The notes: generated from the letters alone by a model not told the origin. A stretch of DNA of 64,000 nucleotides from Sphagnum compactum (GCA_965153455.1 OZ234501.1:12400001-12464000); one strand, 5' to 3'. Shown: positions 1 to 13,289, counted from the first letter of the stretch. Program-made: numbers and translations.

Positions 1-154
1 AATCAGATTCTGGTGGATTGTAGTGGGGCAGAAGGAGAGGAGAAAACACCAGAAGCAGCATTTGTGAGCAAGAGGACTGCATTGTTGCAGTTGGTGGATG
101 AACGACCAGTATCCAAAACCATTGTCTTTTGCAACAAGGTTCATTCCTCCATGA

Positions 155-208
<54 letters not shown>

Positions 209-974
209 GAAGCGTGATTGTTTGCTTTTCATGTTTCATTGGGAAGAAGTAAGGCTTTTCTTTTCTGCTCACCTTCTTTTGTGCTGCCTTGGAATCCTGA
301 AGGGCTGTCATGGGTGTGGGACAGATTGAGACATGTCGTAAGGTTGAGAATGCACTTGCCCGTCATGATCGAAATGAGACCAAGCTTGTTGTGCTTCCAT
401 ACCATGCTGCTCTTTCACAACAGGCTCGGCTTGAAAGTATGCAGCAGTTTCTTGAGTCCAAACCAAAGAAAAACATGTTTCTTGTCTGTACTGACAGGTA
501 ACTTCATTTCCCCCACATTGTCTTGAGCTGGTTCCGTGCCTTTGGAATGTCACCTAAACTAGCTAAGACTTGATAAATAATTGTGATCTGCAACTGTTAA
601 TTTTATTTGCTGATTTTGATGGGTATCCAGTGAACTGCAACCAGCTACCCAAAATGGAACAATGAGCAAACACCCAGTAGCAAGTGCTTAGTTATGTGAT
701 GAAATTAGAGCTAACTCTTTGTTTGTTTGTGATACATAGAGCATCACGGGGTCTGGACTCATTTGACGTGGAGCATGTGGTCTTATTTGATTTTCCTCGA
801 GATCCAAGTGAGTACGTGAGGCGAGTTGGTCGGACAGCTCGAGGGGCAGGAGGGACTGGCAAGGTTTTTGTCTTTGCATTAGGGAAACAAGTGGCGATGG
901 CAAGGCGCATCATGGCACGCAATGAAAAGGGACATCCTGTTCACTCAGTACCTGGGAGTCAATATGAAACATGA
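1..974 (+). CDS. RH50: DEAD-box RNA helicase, RH50-like, 3' part (three exons)
   Basis: This is the C-terminal helicase half of a DEAD-box ATP-dependent RNA helicase; the 5' part lies outside the window. Exons are 1-138, 325-497 and 740-974, joined by GT-AG introns (AAG|GTTC, ACAG|ATTG, ACAG|GTAAC, CATAG|AGC) in compatible phases, and the stop is TGA at 972-974. Visible motifs are SKTIVFCNK followed across the splice by [11 protein letters not shown] (motif IV region), RASRGLD (motif V) and [11 protein letters not shown] (motif VI). The tail GHPVHSVP and the stretch [16 protein letters not shown] resemble Arabidopsis RH50 and its paralog RH39, chloroplast helicases that act in 23S/4.5S rRNA processing. 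The family and plastid role are established knowledge; assignment to RH50 rather than RH39 is inference. Intron 1 carries a long CT microsatellite. The reading frame is intact. It is convergent with the NSE4 gene. Confidence 0.88.
158..203 (+). repeat. (CT)n microsatellite in helicase intron 1
   Basis: An almost pure CT dinucleotide run lies in the intron between the first two helicase exons, just downstream of the donor. It is likely length-variable. No function is implied. Confidence 0.9.
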
Positions 975-2731
975 ATCTTTTGTTTTACTTTTTGCTTAGA
1001 AGGAAATATGCCACCACCTGCAATCTTGTTTGTTTATTATCATCTGCTATGTCTGGATTGCATGTCTTATAATCAAACCTAACATAAAAGGTGAAACATT
1101 TCTGCCTCGGAACTCTGAATTTTGGAAGCGGATGTTCTAGCCAGTAATCATGGTGCCAGCATCTTCATTGCTTGAGAATCAACTCAAGAAGTGAAAACTG
1201 TTATGAGGATCAGATAATGTGTCAGAAAGCCTCACCTTTGTGTGATCAATCAGAACAGAAATGATGAGCAGATCAAGCGCCTAAAGAAGGTGATAATAAC
1301 ATATGAACAAACAAACTGAGCAACCAAATGATGCCTGTTCCATCACACCTTGCAGATTGAGTGCCCATCTGCACTACTTGCATGGTTGCTGCATCTGTGT
1401 CATGAGGCCATTCTTTAACTATTCAGTACAATTGCTGAACAAGGCTTCTCCATTTCAACAATCACAGCCCTCTAAATGCTTTGAAGTACTTCCAGTTTAG
1501 CAAAGGAGGGCACAGAGTATAGCAGTGACACAGGTTCTGAAGACAGTGCCTGAAAACCGTGAACACATTGGCAAAAGAACTGTATCTGCTCTTCTGGGAA
1601 TTCTCTTATCATGATTGGTGGTGATCCAGCACCATAACAGCAACTGCTTCTCACAGTTTGTTTCACCTTCCCTCTTGATGTGAGTGGCGAAGCAACACAC
1701 AGTTCTTGTTTAGTTAGATTGGCATGGAGACCCCGTTTCTCTATTCTGACAATAAAAAGCCTCTCAAAAACATTAAATAACCTCAACAATTGTTTCTCTC
1801 TGGGACCCAAGAACTGCAGCAAGCATGGATGTGAGTCTCCTACAAAATCAGCATTTGTACCAGTGAACAAGGATTCCTTGAATCCTAAATTGACCACATC
1901 CTCATGTGGCCTAGACAATGTCTCTGGTGATACCAGTAGTCTGTACCAACATATTTACTGTTTCAATATCAATTACAAAAATATGTAGGGACTACAGCTA
2001 TCCCTGAAACAAAATATCTCATGTCCAGACCTGGACGTAGCATAAGACAGTTGCTCCAGATTAGAAGAAAAAGTAGTTCAAAGTGCAAAAGGCAGAAGGC
2101 TGGAGGTAAGTCCTCTAAAAGGACCAATGGAAGTCAGAAAATGGAATCACTCCTGATACATACTGTTGACATTGCTGGAGAGAATTCATTAATCATTCGC
2201 CAAAAACAATCCATCACAAATAGTGTGTGGAAATCAATGAGGACATTGGAAAATCCCTGGGCACATTAGCACCAAACTCTAGAATCACACTGCCCACTGG
2301 TATGTTCCTCAAAGGGCAGAGTCAATGTGTGTATATAATACCATCCACTTTTGCCTGTTGGGCTGAAGAAATGCTAAGCTACAGTAGGCCGTGGAAATGA
2401 ACTGTCCACATCCTACATCTTTTTCACTATGTATCTATCTGTGTGTTGTGGGTGAATACATCCCACATCCTTCAAAACTTATCTCCTTTGGCTGAGGAAA
2501 ATTTACAGGAGCAATAACTATACAACTAGTTTCAGCAGGAACACTTTGTGGACTGAGTGACAGACAGAACAGGCACAGTTCTCCTGAAGAGCTCAATGAG
2601 GCTGCCTGCTTCCGCTCAGGGGAAGGCATTTGATGGAGAAACCTTCTCCTTTTTGGCCTGTACCTCCAGCAAATGCCATCCCCAGAGAAAATGCATGATG
2701 GCAAGATGACAACGTCACCTGCAATCTTCAC
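975..2731. other. Intergenic space between two convergent genes (3' UTRs)
   Basis: This 1.75 kb stretch separates the helicase stop from the NSE4 stop and should hold both 3' UTRs. A minus-strand open frame at 1472-1918 (148 codons) resembles no family I know and shows no splice link to NSE4. I could not choose polyadenylation sites with confidence. Confidence 0.5.
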
Positions 2732-5270
2732 CTATATTGGCCAATTTTTTGGTGAAAAGAATCTCAATTCATCACCCTTCCTCTTCGGCATTCGTGGTGC
2801 TCGCTGTGGCAACTCCTCTTCCTCTAAGCTTACAGCATCTGCATTTGGGTCATCAATTGCAGACATTTCTTGAGCTCGATTCCTTGAATGCTTTCGAACA
2901 GGGGTTTGTGACACACCTGATGCTTCATGATTAGGCCGATGGGGCATGACTTCTGTTCCTTCATCCACTCTACTTTTCATGACCTGCACAACATCAACAT
3001 GATTTCCCTGGGTCAGTTTGTGGTGACAACCGGAAACATTGGATTGACAGAGTCAGATGGCAATTTAGGAAAGAAACATACCTTCCAAGACTCAAAGTCA
3101 AACCGGAACACAAATTGAGTATTGGTGACTCCCCTTGCTCGGTCAACAGCTGTAGGAGCATTTCTGGGAACTGCACAACGCAAGGAAATGTCCATCAGTG
3201 AAGCAGCCAAATTTGTGTTGCCCAATAGTCTACTCTACTCTCCACCAGATGCAAGAACCAAATTGATCCTGACCAGCATGCATTGGCGGGGAAGGGGAAT
3301 GAATACCAATGAGATGGGTCCCATCACTGGCATAGTTGACTGCAGCTCGGCCATCTTTAACAAGGAATGAGAGAGAGAAAAGGTTCTCCACGGTCTGTGA
3401 AAACGATGAACGGTTCAGGACAAGTGCATCCAAAGCTATACTCTTGGCTGATCGCAGTTTGCCAAACATGATTTCCATGTTAGCATCTGTCTCTTGTTTT
3501 GTTCCATCAGCCTCCTTCACCTGCACCAGAATGCAATTCAATCTTTGCAGCAAAGGCAGGATTGTCACTCTCAATTATTCTGCTGCATCTGTTGTATGCA
3601 ACATTATCTGTTGCTTATCATCATCCACCACATATTCCACATGTTGTTGCTATGTACATTGCTAATTTACAAAAGATGATCAACCCCACTCTCCCAAAGC
3701 ATCTATTCTTCTCACCTCTTCAGGCTTTGTAACTTGCGACGGTTTCTCTTGCCTTCTTCTGCTCATAGGAACTTTTCTCACCTTTTGTACAATTTCCATG
3801 GGCCCCAGCCTGCCTCACCACAAAAGACACAACTCCATTACATCAACACTCTTTACAGGTTCTCCTTCAATTAATAAATCTGCCAATTCAAACATATCTA
3901 CTCCTGACCACAAATGAATTCATAGGCAGGCATGAAGAATGGATGCAACGGAGAAAAAAAGAAAGGTAAGGGCAATAGCAAGGAAAGGAATGTACATGGT
4001 GCATAGACCTGACACTGTGTTAAACATTGCAGCAGAGTCAAGGCCCAAGAGGCCCCAGTTAATTCTGCACTCATTCTCACTGTCACTATTCATTCTTGAA
4101 ACTCCATATTTCGAAACCAGCGCTCCGACAAACTCAGATGAAGATATTCCTGTTTTCCTCTTTGCACCCTGAACCACTTCAAGAAGCGTGCTTGCAATAT
4201 TCAGTATGGCTTCCGCATCAGCAATCTGCTCACGAGGCTTCTGCACTGCTTGTCAAGAAAAGGCAACAATCAGAGCAGCAGAGATTGACAGCAGTGGGTT
4301 CAATGTAGTTTAGGTTGTTCAATCTCTCTTCAAGAAGAAGGATTTTGAGGGTGTGATCCTGAATCTCTCTGTGGATTGGGAGGAATCAGAAATCTCTCCT
4401 GCCTTTCTGTAAGAATTTCTCACAACAAAAGCTCATGTATTGATTTGCTGCAAAAGCAGAGTCCAAGCATCATCATGGAGACTACTGAATTCCAAAGAAG
4501 TTTTGTTACCTTTACTGTAAAGTTTCTTGATATCCTCATGGAGATTGTTGAACTTTTTGGACTCCGGAATTTCCAGCTCCTCCTTACACCCTAATTCACA
4601 AAGGCAAGACACACATACACATACTTGAAGATGATGCCGCATTGAGATTATCAGCAGGTTTATTTGAAGACCTCAAAGCTGGAGCCCAAAAACTATAGCA
4701 ACCGATTTTACTCTTGTCCAAAATGTACACATTTTTCAACCTTCATAAGCACCAGGAATCAATCAATCGCCCTCAGAAATTTATGATTTTAAAAAAAAAA
4801 TCCACAACAAAAGAAAGAGACAGCATCATGAAAATCACCATCTCCGTACCACACATTGCTTCCTTCCTTCCTTATTCAAAATCTACTGATTTTCTTCTTA
4901 TTCTCATATCCTAATTTCTCTCTCCCCCCCAGCCCAGCCGGCCGCCCCCACACACTCTCTTCCACTGCTTCCTAAGAACATCCTTATCCCTTGTAACCCC
5001 AAACAAACAAAACAAACACAAAATTCCTCTTCCTTGTTCCCAGTCTCACAACAAAAGTTGCTTAAACATTCAAAAATTTTGCTTCCAACAAAACCTTGTT
5101 TTACCGGCGATCTGATGCATGAGACGACGATAGTCGGCACGCAGTTTCCGCCGCTGTCGCACGCTCTGCTGCTGCTGCCGTTGTTCCTCATCGTTCTCCT
5201 CCTCCGCCGCGAATTGCTCTTCACGATCATGGCGCTTTCGTTTCGTGGTGCTCCCGTCCCTACTCGTCAT
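2732..5270 (-). CDS. NSE4: NSE4, kleisin subunit of the SMC5/6 complex (seven exons)
   Basis: NSE4 bridges the SMC5 and SMC6 heads and, with NSE1 and NSE3, forms the core of the nuclear complex for DNA repair and replication-fork stability. I assembled seven coding exons on the minus strand: 5270-5105, 4590-4510, 4248-3996, 3809-3716, 3520-3307, 3170-3082 and 2983-2732. All introns are GT-AG with matching phases, and the 1149 bases encode 382 residues plus stop, a normal plant NSE4 length. Diagnostic stretches are QRRKLRADYR near the N terminus, KKFNNLHEDIKKLY, KPREQIADAEAILNIA (about residues 85-101), INWGLLGLD, ETDANMEIMF, and the C-terminal winged-helix signature VLNRSSFSQTVENLFSLSFL then VKDGRA (about residues 230-258), followed by FVFRFDFESWK. 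The start is the ATG at 5270-5268; the GTG upstream is not needed. Exon borders are read by eye, without transcript evidence. No inactivating lesion is seen. Confidence 0.92.
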
Positions 5271-5440
5271 TGCGTCCAGCACAAGCTCTTCTCAAAAGGT
5301 TACAACATCCACAGCAGCCCCCGAATGCCGCTCGACAACGGCAAGCGAGCGAGCGCACATCCGAGGCCACGGCGACGCGCGCTCCTCGACGACGACAAAA
5401 ACAACTACCACGCACAAGCGCGCAGCTTTGATACAGGTGC
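5271..5440 (-). promoter_or_regulatory. CpG-rich 5' region of NSE4
   Basis: The bases just upstream of the NSE4 ATG are rich in CG dinucleotides (GACGAC, GCGCGC, GAGCGAGCG), unlike the CpG-poor intergenic DNA around them. This fits an unmethylated 5' UTR and promoter. No single TATA box or start site is claimed. Confidence 0.45.
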
Positions 5441-5442
5441 CC

Positions 5443-5600
5443 ACCAAATGGATGATGGATGGAAGTTGGTGAAAATAAGTGATGTGGATGGATGATAAAT
5501 GAAGATGGTGGCTGATGGATGATAAATGGTGGATGGTGGATGGAGGATGTGGATGATGGGTGGAGTATGGCGAAGATGGATGGAAGACAGTGGATGTGGA
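5443..5600 (+). repeat. GATG/GTGGATGGATG minisatellite
   Basis: Irregular repetition of GGATG, GATGGATG and GATAAATG words lies immediately upstream of the NSE4 promoter region. The units are short and diverged. Open frames across it on the minus strand (rich in Ser/His/Pro) are products of the repeat. Confidence 0.75.
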
Positions 5601-8600
5601 ATCCAATAATATAGGAAACAAATTTGATTTGCTGGAATGTTTTCAGAGTTGCAATAAATAAGTCTTGGAATGAAAAAATAAAACATCATCCAAGAGACTA
5701 CCTAAATGAATATTTTTCTGTTCAAATGTTTGGAAATACCTATGTTTTTATAGGAAGTGAAAGACGATGACAAAGAAACACCATGAGTCATCATCATCCA
5801 ATGTACTAGCCCAAAAGTTTTGGATGAAATGTTCTCAAAATACAATGAAGTTGATGAAAAGCTTCATCCAGTGTTTGGAAGGTACAATCTTGGATGAAAG
5901 AAACACTGGTTTTTCATTACACTAGTGTAGAGATGTCTGAGGATGAAATACATCTCTTTTTTTAAAAGTAGGATGTGTACACAGCAAGCTTCCACATGAA
6001 AGTTGGTTTGGGGTGGGGGGGGGGGGGAGGGGGGGTGGGGTTGCGTATTTAATAATTGCCAACCCTTTGGCCCCTTGGAGAAAACGGAAAAAGGTTTTTT
6101 AGGGTATAAAAACCATTTTTTTTTCCTTTTCTTTTTTCCATTTCTTTGGCTCAACTTGTTTCCAAGTATTTTACATTTGAAAATGGATGAGAAATGGTGA
6201 TGTTTTTATGAAGAGAAAAATAATTTGAGTATTATATATATTATTCTCAATTTATTCGTCGGACAATTTTTTTGATGATAATTTTTTTTAGGTTTGGGCT
6301 TATATTTTTTGGTTTCACACAGGATGAGTCGAGGTTTTTTTACCATTGAATCTATACTATAGAAGTGGGTTAGTTTAAGGGGTGAATGGGTTAGTACAAG
6401 AAATGGGCGGGTTAGATTGGGAGGGTGTTCATTTGCAATGGTTGAAGGGAGTGGGGACATAGAAAGAGGAGAGGCTTAGGAGGGAGGCATCTACACAGGT
6501 AGTAAGTGTTCATCATCCTCACACAAAAGCACAACTAAACCTATCTAAGGAACCTTGTGAATTCTCGAACATCGGCCAAGAAGCTTTGAGAAAGCTATGG
6601 CCATAGTTGCACTTTCTTGTTGTCTAAGGTTATCAATTGCATCATCATGGGTGCTTGCATTCTCTTCTTCCTACAAGGCATCATATGCAAGAAGTAACAT
6701 GCCAAAATATAGTCTTTTGTTTTTGAGTTTGATAATGACAATGCTTGTAGGTGGTTCTTTCTCTAGACAATTTGGCTACGCCTAAGACAAGGCAATGTGA
6801 ACTTTTCCACATTGAGAAATAGTGGAGTTTTGAATGTATGGTAACACGAGAGTTGGTTGATGGAGGTAAGATAACCACTTTCAAGTACCCAATTCCACTT
6901 TTCAAGTGCTTGTTCAAGGTTTTCTTTTGTGTTTTTAAACATGTGCAAAGCATATCCCCATATTTTGACCTAGGTTCTGTTGGGCATTAAGGATATAAAT
7001 CTGGCAAAAATTGATGTAGAAGAAAAGAAATTAGTTGATCATTGTTTTTCAAGTGCTTAAAAACATTGGAGATTACTTTTCTTTGGATTTGAGGTTTTGT
7101 AAATAACTGTGTTGATTAGATGGAGGCAAGTTCATTCATAGTGTTTCAAAGAATAGCAAAGTTGTTGGTAGATGTTCAATGCCTCAAAGCAAAAATGGGT
7201 GATTCTCATGTGGGTGTCAACTATCTTTTTTCTCAATGTAAAATAGCTAGCCTTTGGCACTATTTCATGTAGGATGTTTTGAACAACTTTATCATATGAG
7301 ATTCCAAAATTGTATTTGGAAAATGATCATGATGAACTATTTCCCTTTTTTCACTTCACTAATGGTGCTTTTACTTTGTGAACTCTTGGGTTGTTGAGTA
7401 TGGATATTCTATATGTGGCAGGAAGGGGTAAGAAAAGGTGGTGTCAAAAGTGAACAAGTGTTGTGTTTGGGTTCCTTATATCCACATATAGTCTCTTCTT
7501 TTACTAAATCAAAATATGTAAATCTAAAGAAGGAAGTTAGGTCAATTGTTCCATATACATGGAGATAGGTCAGTTGACTCACATAAGCTTTGTAAACTTT
7601 ATCATGCAAAATTTGGAAACTAGAGATGTGTTGGAGTTGAACTTAGGGTTTGGTTTTTTGTCTTGTCAACCAAGCTTTTGCATTTGTTTTTGCATTTTCT
7701 TTTGATGATTTGAGGGGTTTTTGTCTTGTTTTAATATTTTTTAAAAAATTGTTTGTAGAAGTTTCAAGATCAAATTCAAGGTCTTTCAAACTTTTTGTAC
7801 TCATTCATGTTCAGTTTTCATCTCTAAGTTATTATTATTATTATTTTGTTCCTTCAGCCATAATCAGTTTTTGGCAAATAGTAAGTAGTTTCTATTAGTT
7901 TTGTAACTAAGTTTTAGTGTTTGCTTTTTCTTTTAAAGTTTATCGTTAAGTTCATTCATGGCCCTAACAAGAAAAGAATAGCACCAATGTCTATTGTGGG
8001 GATAATTGACATGCAACAAAAGATGGTGGGAGCTGTATTTGAGGGGTACATAGTCAACAGGTTTGGATTTTATGATGTCACTAACAATGGCTTTAAATAT
8101 ATACATTATGATCTTATTGATGTGTTAGGTATTTTATAACATAAGAAGAAATCTTATTTTTTCCCACCACCCACATTCACTAAATTTTTAATGAAATAGG
8201 ACAAGATTAATTAATATGCAACTTGTATAATTTGGGCAAAAATGATTAATTGATTAGGACATTTTTTGTGAAATATTTTTCAATCGTTTTGGATAATCAC
8301 ATGTTGCACTATATAATTTTTAATTCTAAAATTATGACATGGATATATGAGGTCCCAAATTAATATGAGAAGGATTAACATGCCACATCATCATACCAAA
8401 AGAAAATCATCCCCCCCCCCCCCAAATAGTATGAAATCATAGATTGCATTTTTGTCACGGCATGCCATGACAAAATTACATGGCGTGAAAAGACTTTAAA
8501 TTTAAAAAAAATGTCAACAAAAAGATTTTGATGCCATTTGTCATGATGTACATTATAAACTGCATTTGTGGGAAATACATCAATGCACACATCCATTAAG

Positions 8601-10464
8601 GATTGAACCCAATACTTCATGGAAGCACACTAAGGTCTTAACCACCAAACCACTTCAAAACTTTATTAGCAAAGAAAAAATTTCCTTTGAAACATTTTCC
8701 TTTTCAAAATTTATTCAAATGCTACAAATGAAAACATGATCTTGAGGCTTATTCAATCATGTACTAACAAAAATTATAATTATAAATAAATAAAATTCAA
8801 AGGGAAAAAAAACCGTGAAATTGCATGTCATGAATAAATTTACAAATATTTTTTATTTAAATTGACTTAGAATCTTTGTAAATTTAATGTCAATTTAAAA
8901 ACGCATTCATTAAGTCTTTTACAATTTTATTCTCATTACATAAAATATGTCCATTTTGCAAGATTTATTTCCCCAATATTATTTGTTAAAATGGTAATCA
9001 TTCATAAAAAGATTGCCACATTTGGTTATAAACCAATAATATAGTTGGAAACTTATTTAAATCCTTCAATATTATGGTTACTTATTATATTTTATGTAAC
9101 AATTTGACAATATATATTCTAAATTTGACAAAATAAAATTATTTCATAAAAATCCTTTTGTAATGTTGTTGCCCCCTTAAATTGGTAGAAATTGCCACAA
9201 GAAGAAATGTTAATTAAATAGTCAATATAACCATTTAATTACCAAGACCATATTAGTTTAAGAAGATGAATCATACATTGATACAAATGATTAATTACAT
9301 AACTTTGAAAAACAATTGTAACATATTTTTGAATTTTTTAATGACGTAAGAAAATTTAAAAAATGTAATTTGGTAAAATTTTGGGTTTAAATAGGTGGAT
9401 TACACCACCAATCCCCCCCCCCCCCCCCAACAACCAACATGTTTTTTTGGTTTCGAATTTTCCTAATTTGGCAATTCTTGTGAAAAAAAAAGGAAAAATA
9501 GTGAAAATTCATGAAAAATGTAAACAACAACAAAAGTGCCAAAAATTTGAAATCATAAATTTTAAAGAAAAAAAGGTTACTCCTAATGAATAAAATTTTT
9601 AAATGAATTATAATAATTCCAACATTAAACACATAAACAATTCCAACATCAATTTTATTTGAAAATTTTTAAGTTTAATTTTGAAATCATTATAAACCTT
9701 ATCCAATTTTTTTTGAAAATAGAAAAAAATACTAATGATGTAAAAAAAAAAATTTGTGGTGAATTTCCACCATTTAGCAAACATAAGAAGGGCCATCCAT
9801 ATCAACAAGATTTTATTTTTTTTAAATTCACATTTTTAAACTTTTAAAAATGATATAATTCTACAATGGGTTTTAGGACTTGTAGCCAAAATATTAAAGT
9901 ATTTTAACAAATTTGTACCTCCATATATGGCTTATAGCCAAAACATGGTTAATTTTTCTTGTAGATGATTTTGAAAAAGATCAAAAAATTGAAAAAATTA
10001 AAAAAATCATCAATAACATTATTATTATCACCATTTATGATTTTTTTAAAATGAAATTTTTTAATTCATCTCTAAATATTTAAACAAAACATGTAACAAA
10101 TTAAACAAGTTTTTTTTTTATAAACCATGTTTAAAATAAAAATAATAAGCATAAAATATTGATAATTTTTCATAATAATACTAATACTAATACTTAGAAA
10201 TTTAAAATTTTAGTCATTGTTTCTAACATGGATTTTTTTTCATACACGAAAAAAAAATGGGGAAAATTTTAGGACCTGTTTTTGGGGTTTTTTTGGTGTG
10301 GCATTATGAACATTCATCATAATAAACTTGTTCATGATGCTTAAAAAAAATTAAGGAAAAAAGTTACAACATACATTCTAATTTACACAAATGTACAAGA
10401 ATTTAATATAAAGAACAAATAATAATTTAGAGGTCGACTTGCATCTTTGCATGCATGAACATTT
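5601..10464. other. AT-rich intergenic DNA without recognisable genes
   Basis: No coding region with recognisable homology was seen. It contains homopolymer tracts (G-rich at about 6008-6040, C runs at about 8411-8423 and 9413-9428) and scattered short open frames such as 7921-8139 that lack family signatures. These are probably old decayed repeats. Confidence 0.6.
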
Positions 10465-11145
10465 TGACTTAACCATTAACCCATTCAAATATGAATGTGA
10501 GACTTTTTTATTTTTTATACATCAATTTCAAAAAATCATGGTGAGTGCAAAATGTAATTCATGAATAGTGGATTTAAGAACATTCAAAGCGGATGATTCA
10601 ACTCATGTGCAAATTTGTTAATAGTTCAAACGATGCAAAAAAAATCATTAACCCATTCAAGTATATATGTGAGGCATTAAGTTGTTGTGTGTGTTTCAAT
10701 ATATATTAATAAGTGTAATATGCAATGTTTGAATAGTGGTTTCAATAAACTCAAAGTGGATGATTTGACTCATGTAAATATGTTGATAGTTCAAGAAATG
10801 TGAAAAAAATCACTAAACCATTCAAGTATAATTGCAAAATATTGAGTTGCATGTGTTTTGGTATATTATAATAAGTGCAAGATGCAGTTTGTGAGTAATA
10901 GTATTAACATATTAAAAGTCAATGGTTCAACTTTCATAATTGAAAGAGATGCGAAAAAAATCACTAATTCATTTCAATATAAATGTGGGGTTTAAAAATT
11001 GTTACATGTATTTAAGAAATTATAGTAAATGTAGGATGCAACTCCTAACTAATGGTTTCAACATGTTAATAGTTGATGGTTCAACTCATGTACCATGTTG
11101 ATAGTTGAAGAAATGTTTTAAAAATCACTAAACATTATAATGCAT
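10465..11145 (+). repeat. Diverged tandem array, units about 150-172 bases
   Basis: A recurring phrase close to AAAAATCACTAAACCATTCA, followed by AAGTATA, TGTGAGG and later GGTTCAACTCATG, has anchors at about 10474, 10646, 10811, 10962 and 11126. Spacings are 172, 165, 151 and 164 bases. About four diverged head-to-tail units are visible. Unit length is near that of a nucleosome repeat, as in many plant satellites, but copies are few and eroded. Confidence 0.7.
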
Positions 11146-12454
11146 TGTGTAAATAAAATTAAAAGTTACTTCAATTTCACGTCAACAATTTGAAATCATT
11201 AAAAAAATTAAATAAAGTCCAAATTACACTCATAAGTGAACAACATAGTGAACGTAACAACTATGAACAATATTGACCATTAATTAATACAACAAGCCAC
11301 TTACAAATTTAAGATGGTCAAATCTAATTGAAATGTAATTGGACAATAGTTGCAATGTGTGGGTGTGGAAAAGGACAAGATTTCTTCTTGTGCAATCACC
11401 TTGATAGTTGGTTTAGCTTTTGTGACCACTTTTTCTCCATGGCTTAATGGTGAGTTGTACATATAGGTTACAAATTTTGGTGTTACCTTCCAAAATAAGT
11501 TTGAAAAGGGGGATTGGGGTTTTGTGCTGAGAGTTGGGGCAACAATAGTATTAAAACCAATTGATCCATTCCTCATAAGTTTGTGCTTTGTTGCCATTCA
11601 TGCCATCTAAAATTTCATATAAAGGTCAAATCTAGAACAATTCAGAACCCTATAGATCGTTATCACGGGGATATATGGTAGGTTTGCCAAAACCTTCATC
11701 TTGGTTGTGGCCAATGGGTTTAAGTAGTAGGTGACACATAAGCATTGTCTTTGTACCCTAAATTTTATCCACAATATGTGCAACTGGTGATCTTGTATAA
11801 CATTTGTAGACCTAAAATACTTTTGGTCAACAGTATTAGAAGTGTGATTTTTGGAGAACAATAACTTGTGACCAATTTTTCAAGGCGTGTTTATAATCCC
11901 TGCACCTAATCATACAACTATTGATAGGCTAAGTAAAGTGCACAATAAGAAGATTGAAGGGCAAGACTTTGCCATAAATTTGAGGTGTGGGCGCATATTT
12001 TGTTTTGTTTTTTAAAAAAATTGTCCATGTTATTGCATACAATACATAGATGATTCCAATTAGTTTGGATTATATTTGTGCATCATAGGCAAACCCTAAA
12101 TTCTAAACATGTTATTTATGCATATGATTCTTGAAACCTCCAAGGTTTTGTCTTGACATTTGGCCATGTGGATTTCAATTTGGGATCAAAGTACACTCAT
12201 ATTTATTTGGAGGCCAAGATAGTAGATTGTAGGTCACACCAAAGACTTGTGGGTTTTCTAAATGGATGTGAGGCCTATTGACAACGTTGGTAGTATGTTT
12301 CATGAGTGAAAGCTTCACTTTTCCAAGAAAATTAGCTTAAGTAAAATGAAACAATCTTTGGTGAAAATGTCCTTCACTATGATTAAGTAATAGCAAGCCA
12401 TATTTGACTATATATCATTTGTGTGGTTTGTGGGTTCTAGGTTGTCAGGAAGTT
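11146..12454. other. Intergenic, unrecognised minus-strand open frames
   Basis: Two adjacent minus-strand open frames, 11861-11607 and 11597-11301, read as if from one decayed coding sequence with a break between them. I recognise no domain. They may belong to a transposon together with the Cys-rich relic to the right, but that one lies on the other strand. Confidence 0.35.
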
Positions 12455-12715
12455 GGTGATTGTTATCAGAACGTCCTGCTTTGAAAACATATGCACAAAA
12501 TGTCACATGCCTTCTCTAACCGATCGTGATGGTGGTTTTTATTGTTATGATTGTAAGTGCATAGTTTGCCTTGAAACTCAAGCTTGAATTTCATGCAAGA
12601 TAAAGTGAGAGAATCACAATGAATATGATTGCATGCTATGTGATCCTCGGATCAAATCTTTGTTGGAACACAAGCTTATGGATCTTGAAGATTTTAGAAC
12701 CAAGTAAAGGCTTTT
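12455..12715 (+). pseudogene. Cys-rich (zinc-finger-like) coding relic
   Basis: Reading the plus strand from about 12469 gives a Cys-dense peptide with the pattern C-x4-C-x2-C, then C-x2-C-x-C-x2-C (FYCYDCKCIVCLE), and further on C-x2-C (DCMLCDP), ending near HKLMDLEDFRTK. Two in-frame stops interrupt it (about 12583 and 12607). The Cys spacing suggests a zinc-binding module, and the order is too regular for random AT-rich sequence. I do not recognise the family; a transposon-encoded or captured gene fragment is most likely. It cannot be expressed as an intact protein. Confidence 0.45.
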
Positions 12716-13289
12716 TCTTCGCCTTTTTAGGGACAAGCAGCTTGAGGTCTGCTTCATCTTAAACCCTACAATAAAGGTTCTTAGTTATTCAACCACAAAA
12801 ACAAATTAGAAATAGAAAAATCCAAAGGAGTAAATATTGTTTATATGTGCATTGGTGTTTTTGTTTAAGGTTTTGAAAACATCACTATACATATATGACA
12901 ACAATTTTGAATCTATGGTTTTTGGCATGTGTTTTTAAGATGAATTTTCAACTCATGTACATACTATGTAAATGAAAACAACATGGTGTTGTGGGTTCTT
13001 GGTATAAGGGATGTTGGATTTTGGTATTGAAATCTTACATACTATTTTCTAAAGGTTTAATTTTGGGCTACAAAAATACAATGAATAATGGGGATTTTTT
13101 TTGGTCATGTGTGAAGGGATGGGTTTATTGGTTTTTTATTTTCAATTGATCTCAATCCTAAGTATTACTTAATTTTTATTCTTAACAAAAGGTCAAGTAC
13201 ATAGATAAAATAATAATAATAATTTATTGTGTGAAGTGTAAATAAGGACCATGTATTATAAATGATCAATAATAAACCATTTCTTTAAA

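Noticed and set aside
1472-1918. 148-codon minus-strand open frame between the two convergent genes
   Set aside because: No recognisable domain and no splice link to NSE4, whose last exon already ends in a proper stop; probably 3' UTR or chance.
5292-5689. Overlapping minus-strand frames rich in His/Pro/Ser/Tyr
   Set aside because: They are translations of the GATG minisatellite and the CpG-rich promoter.
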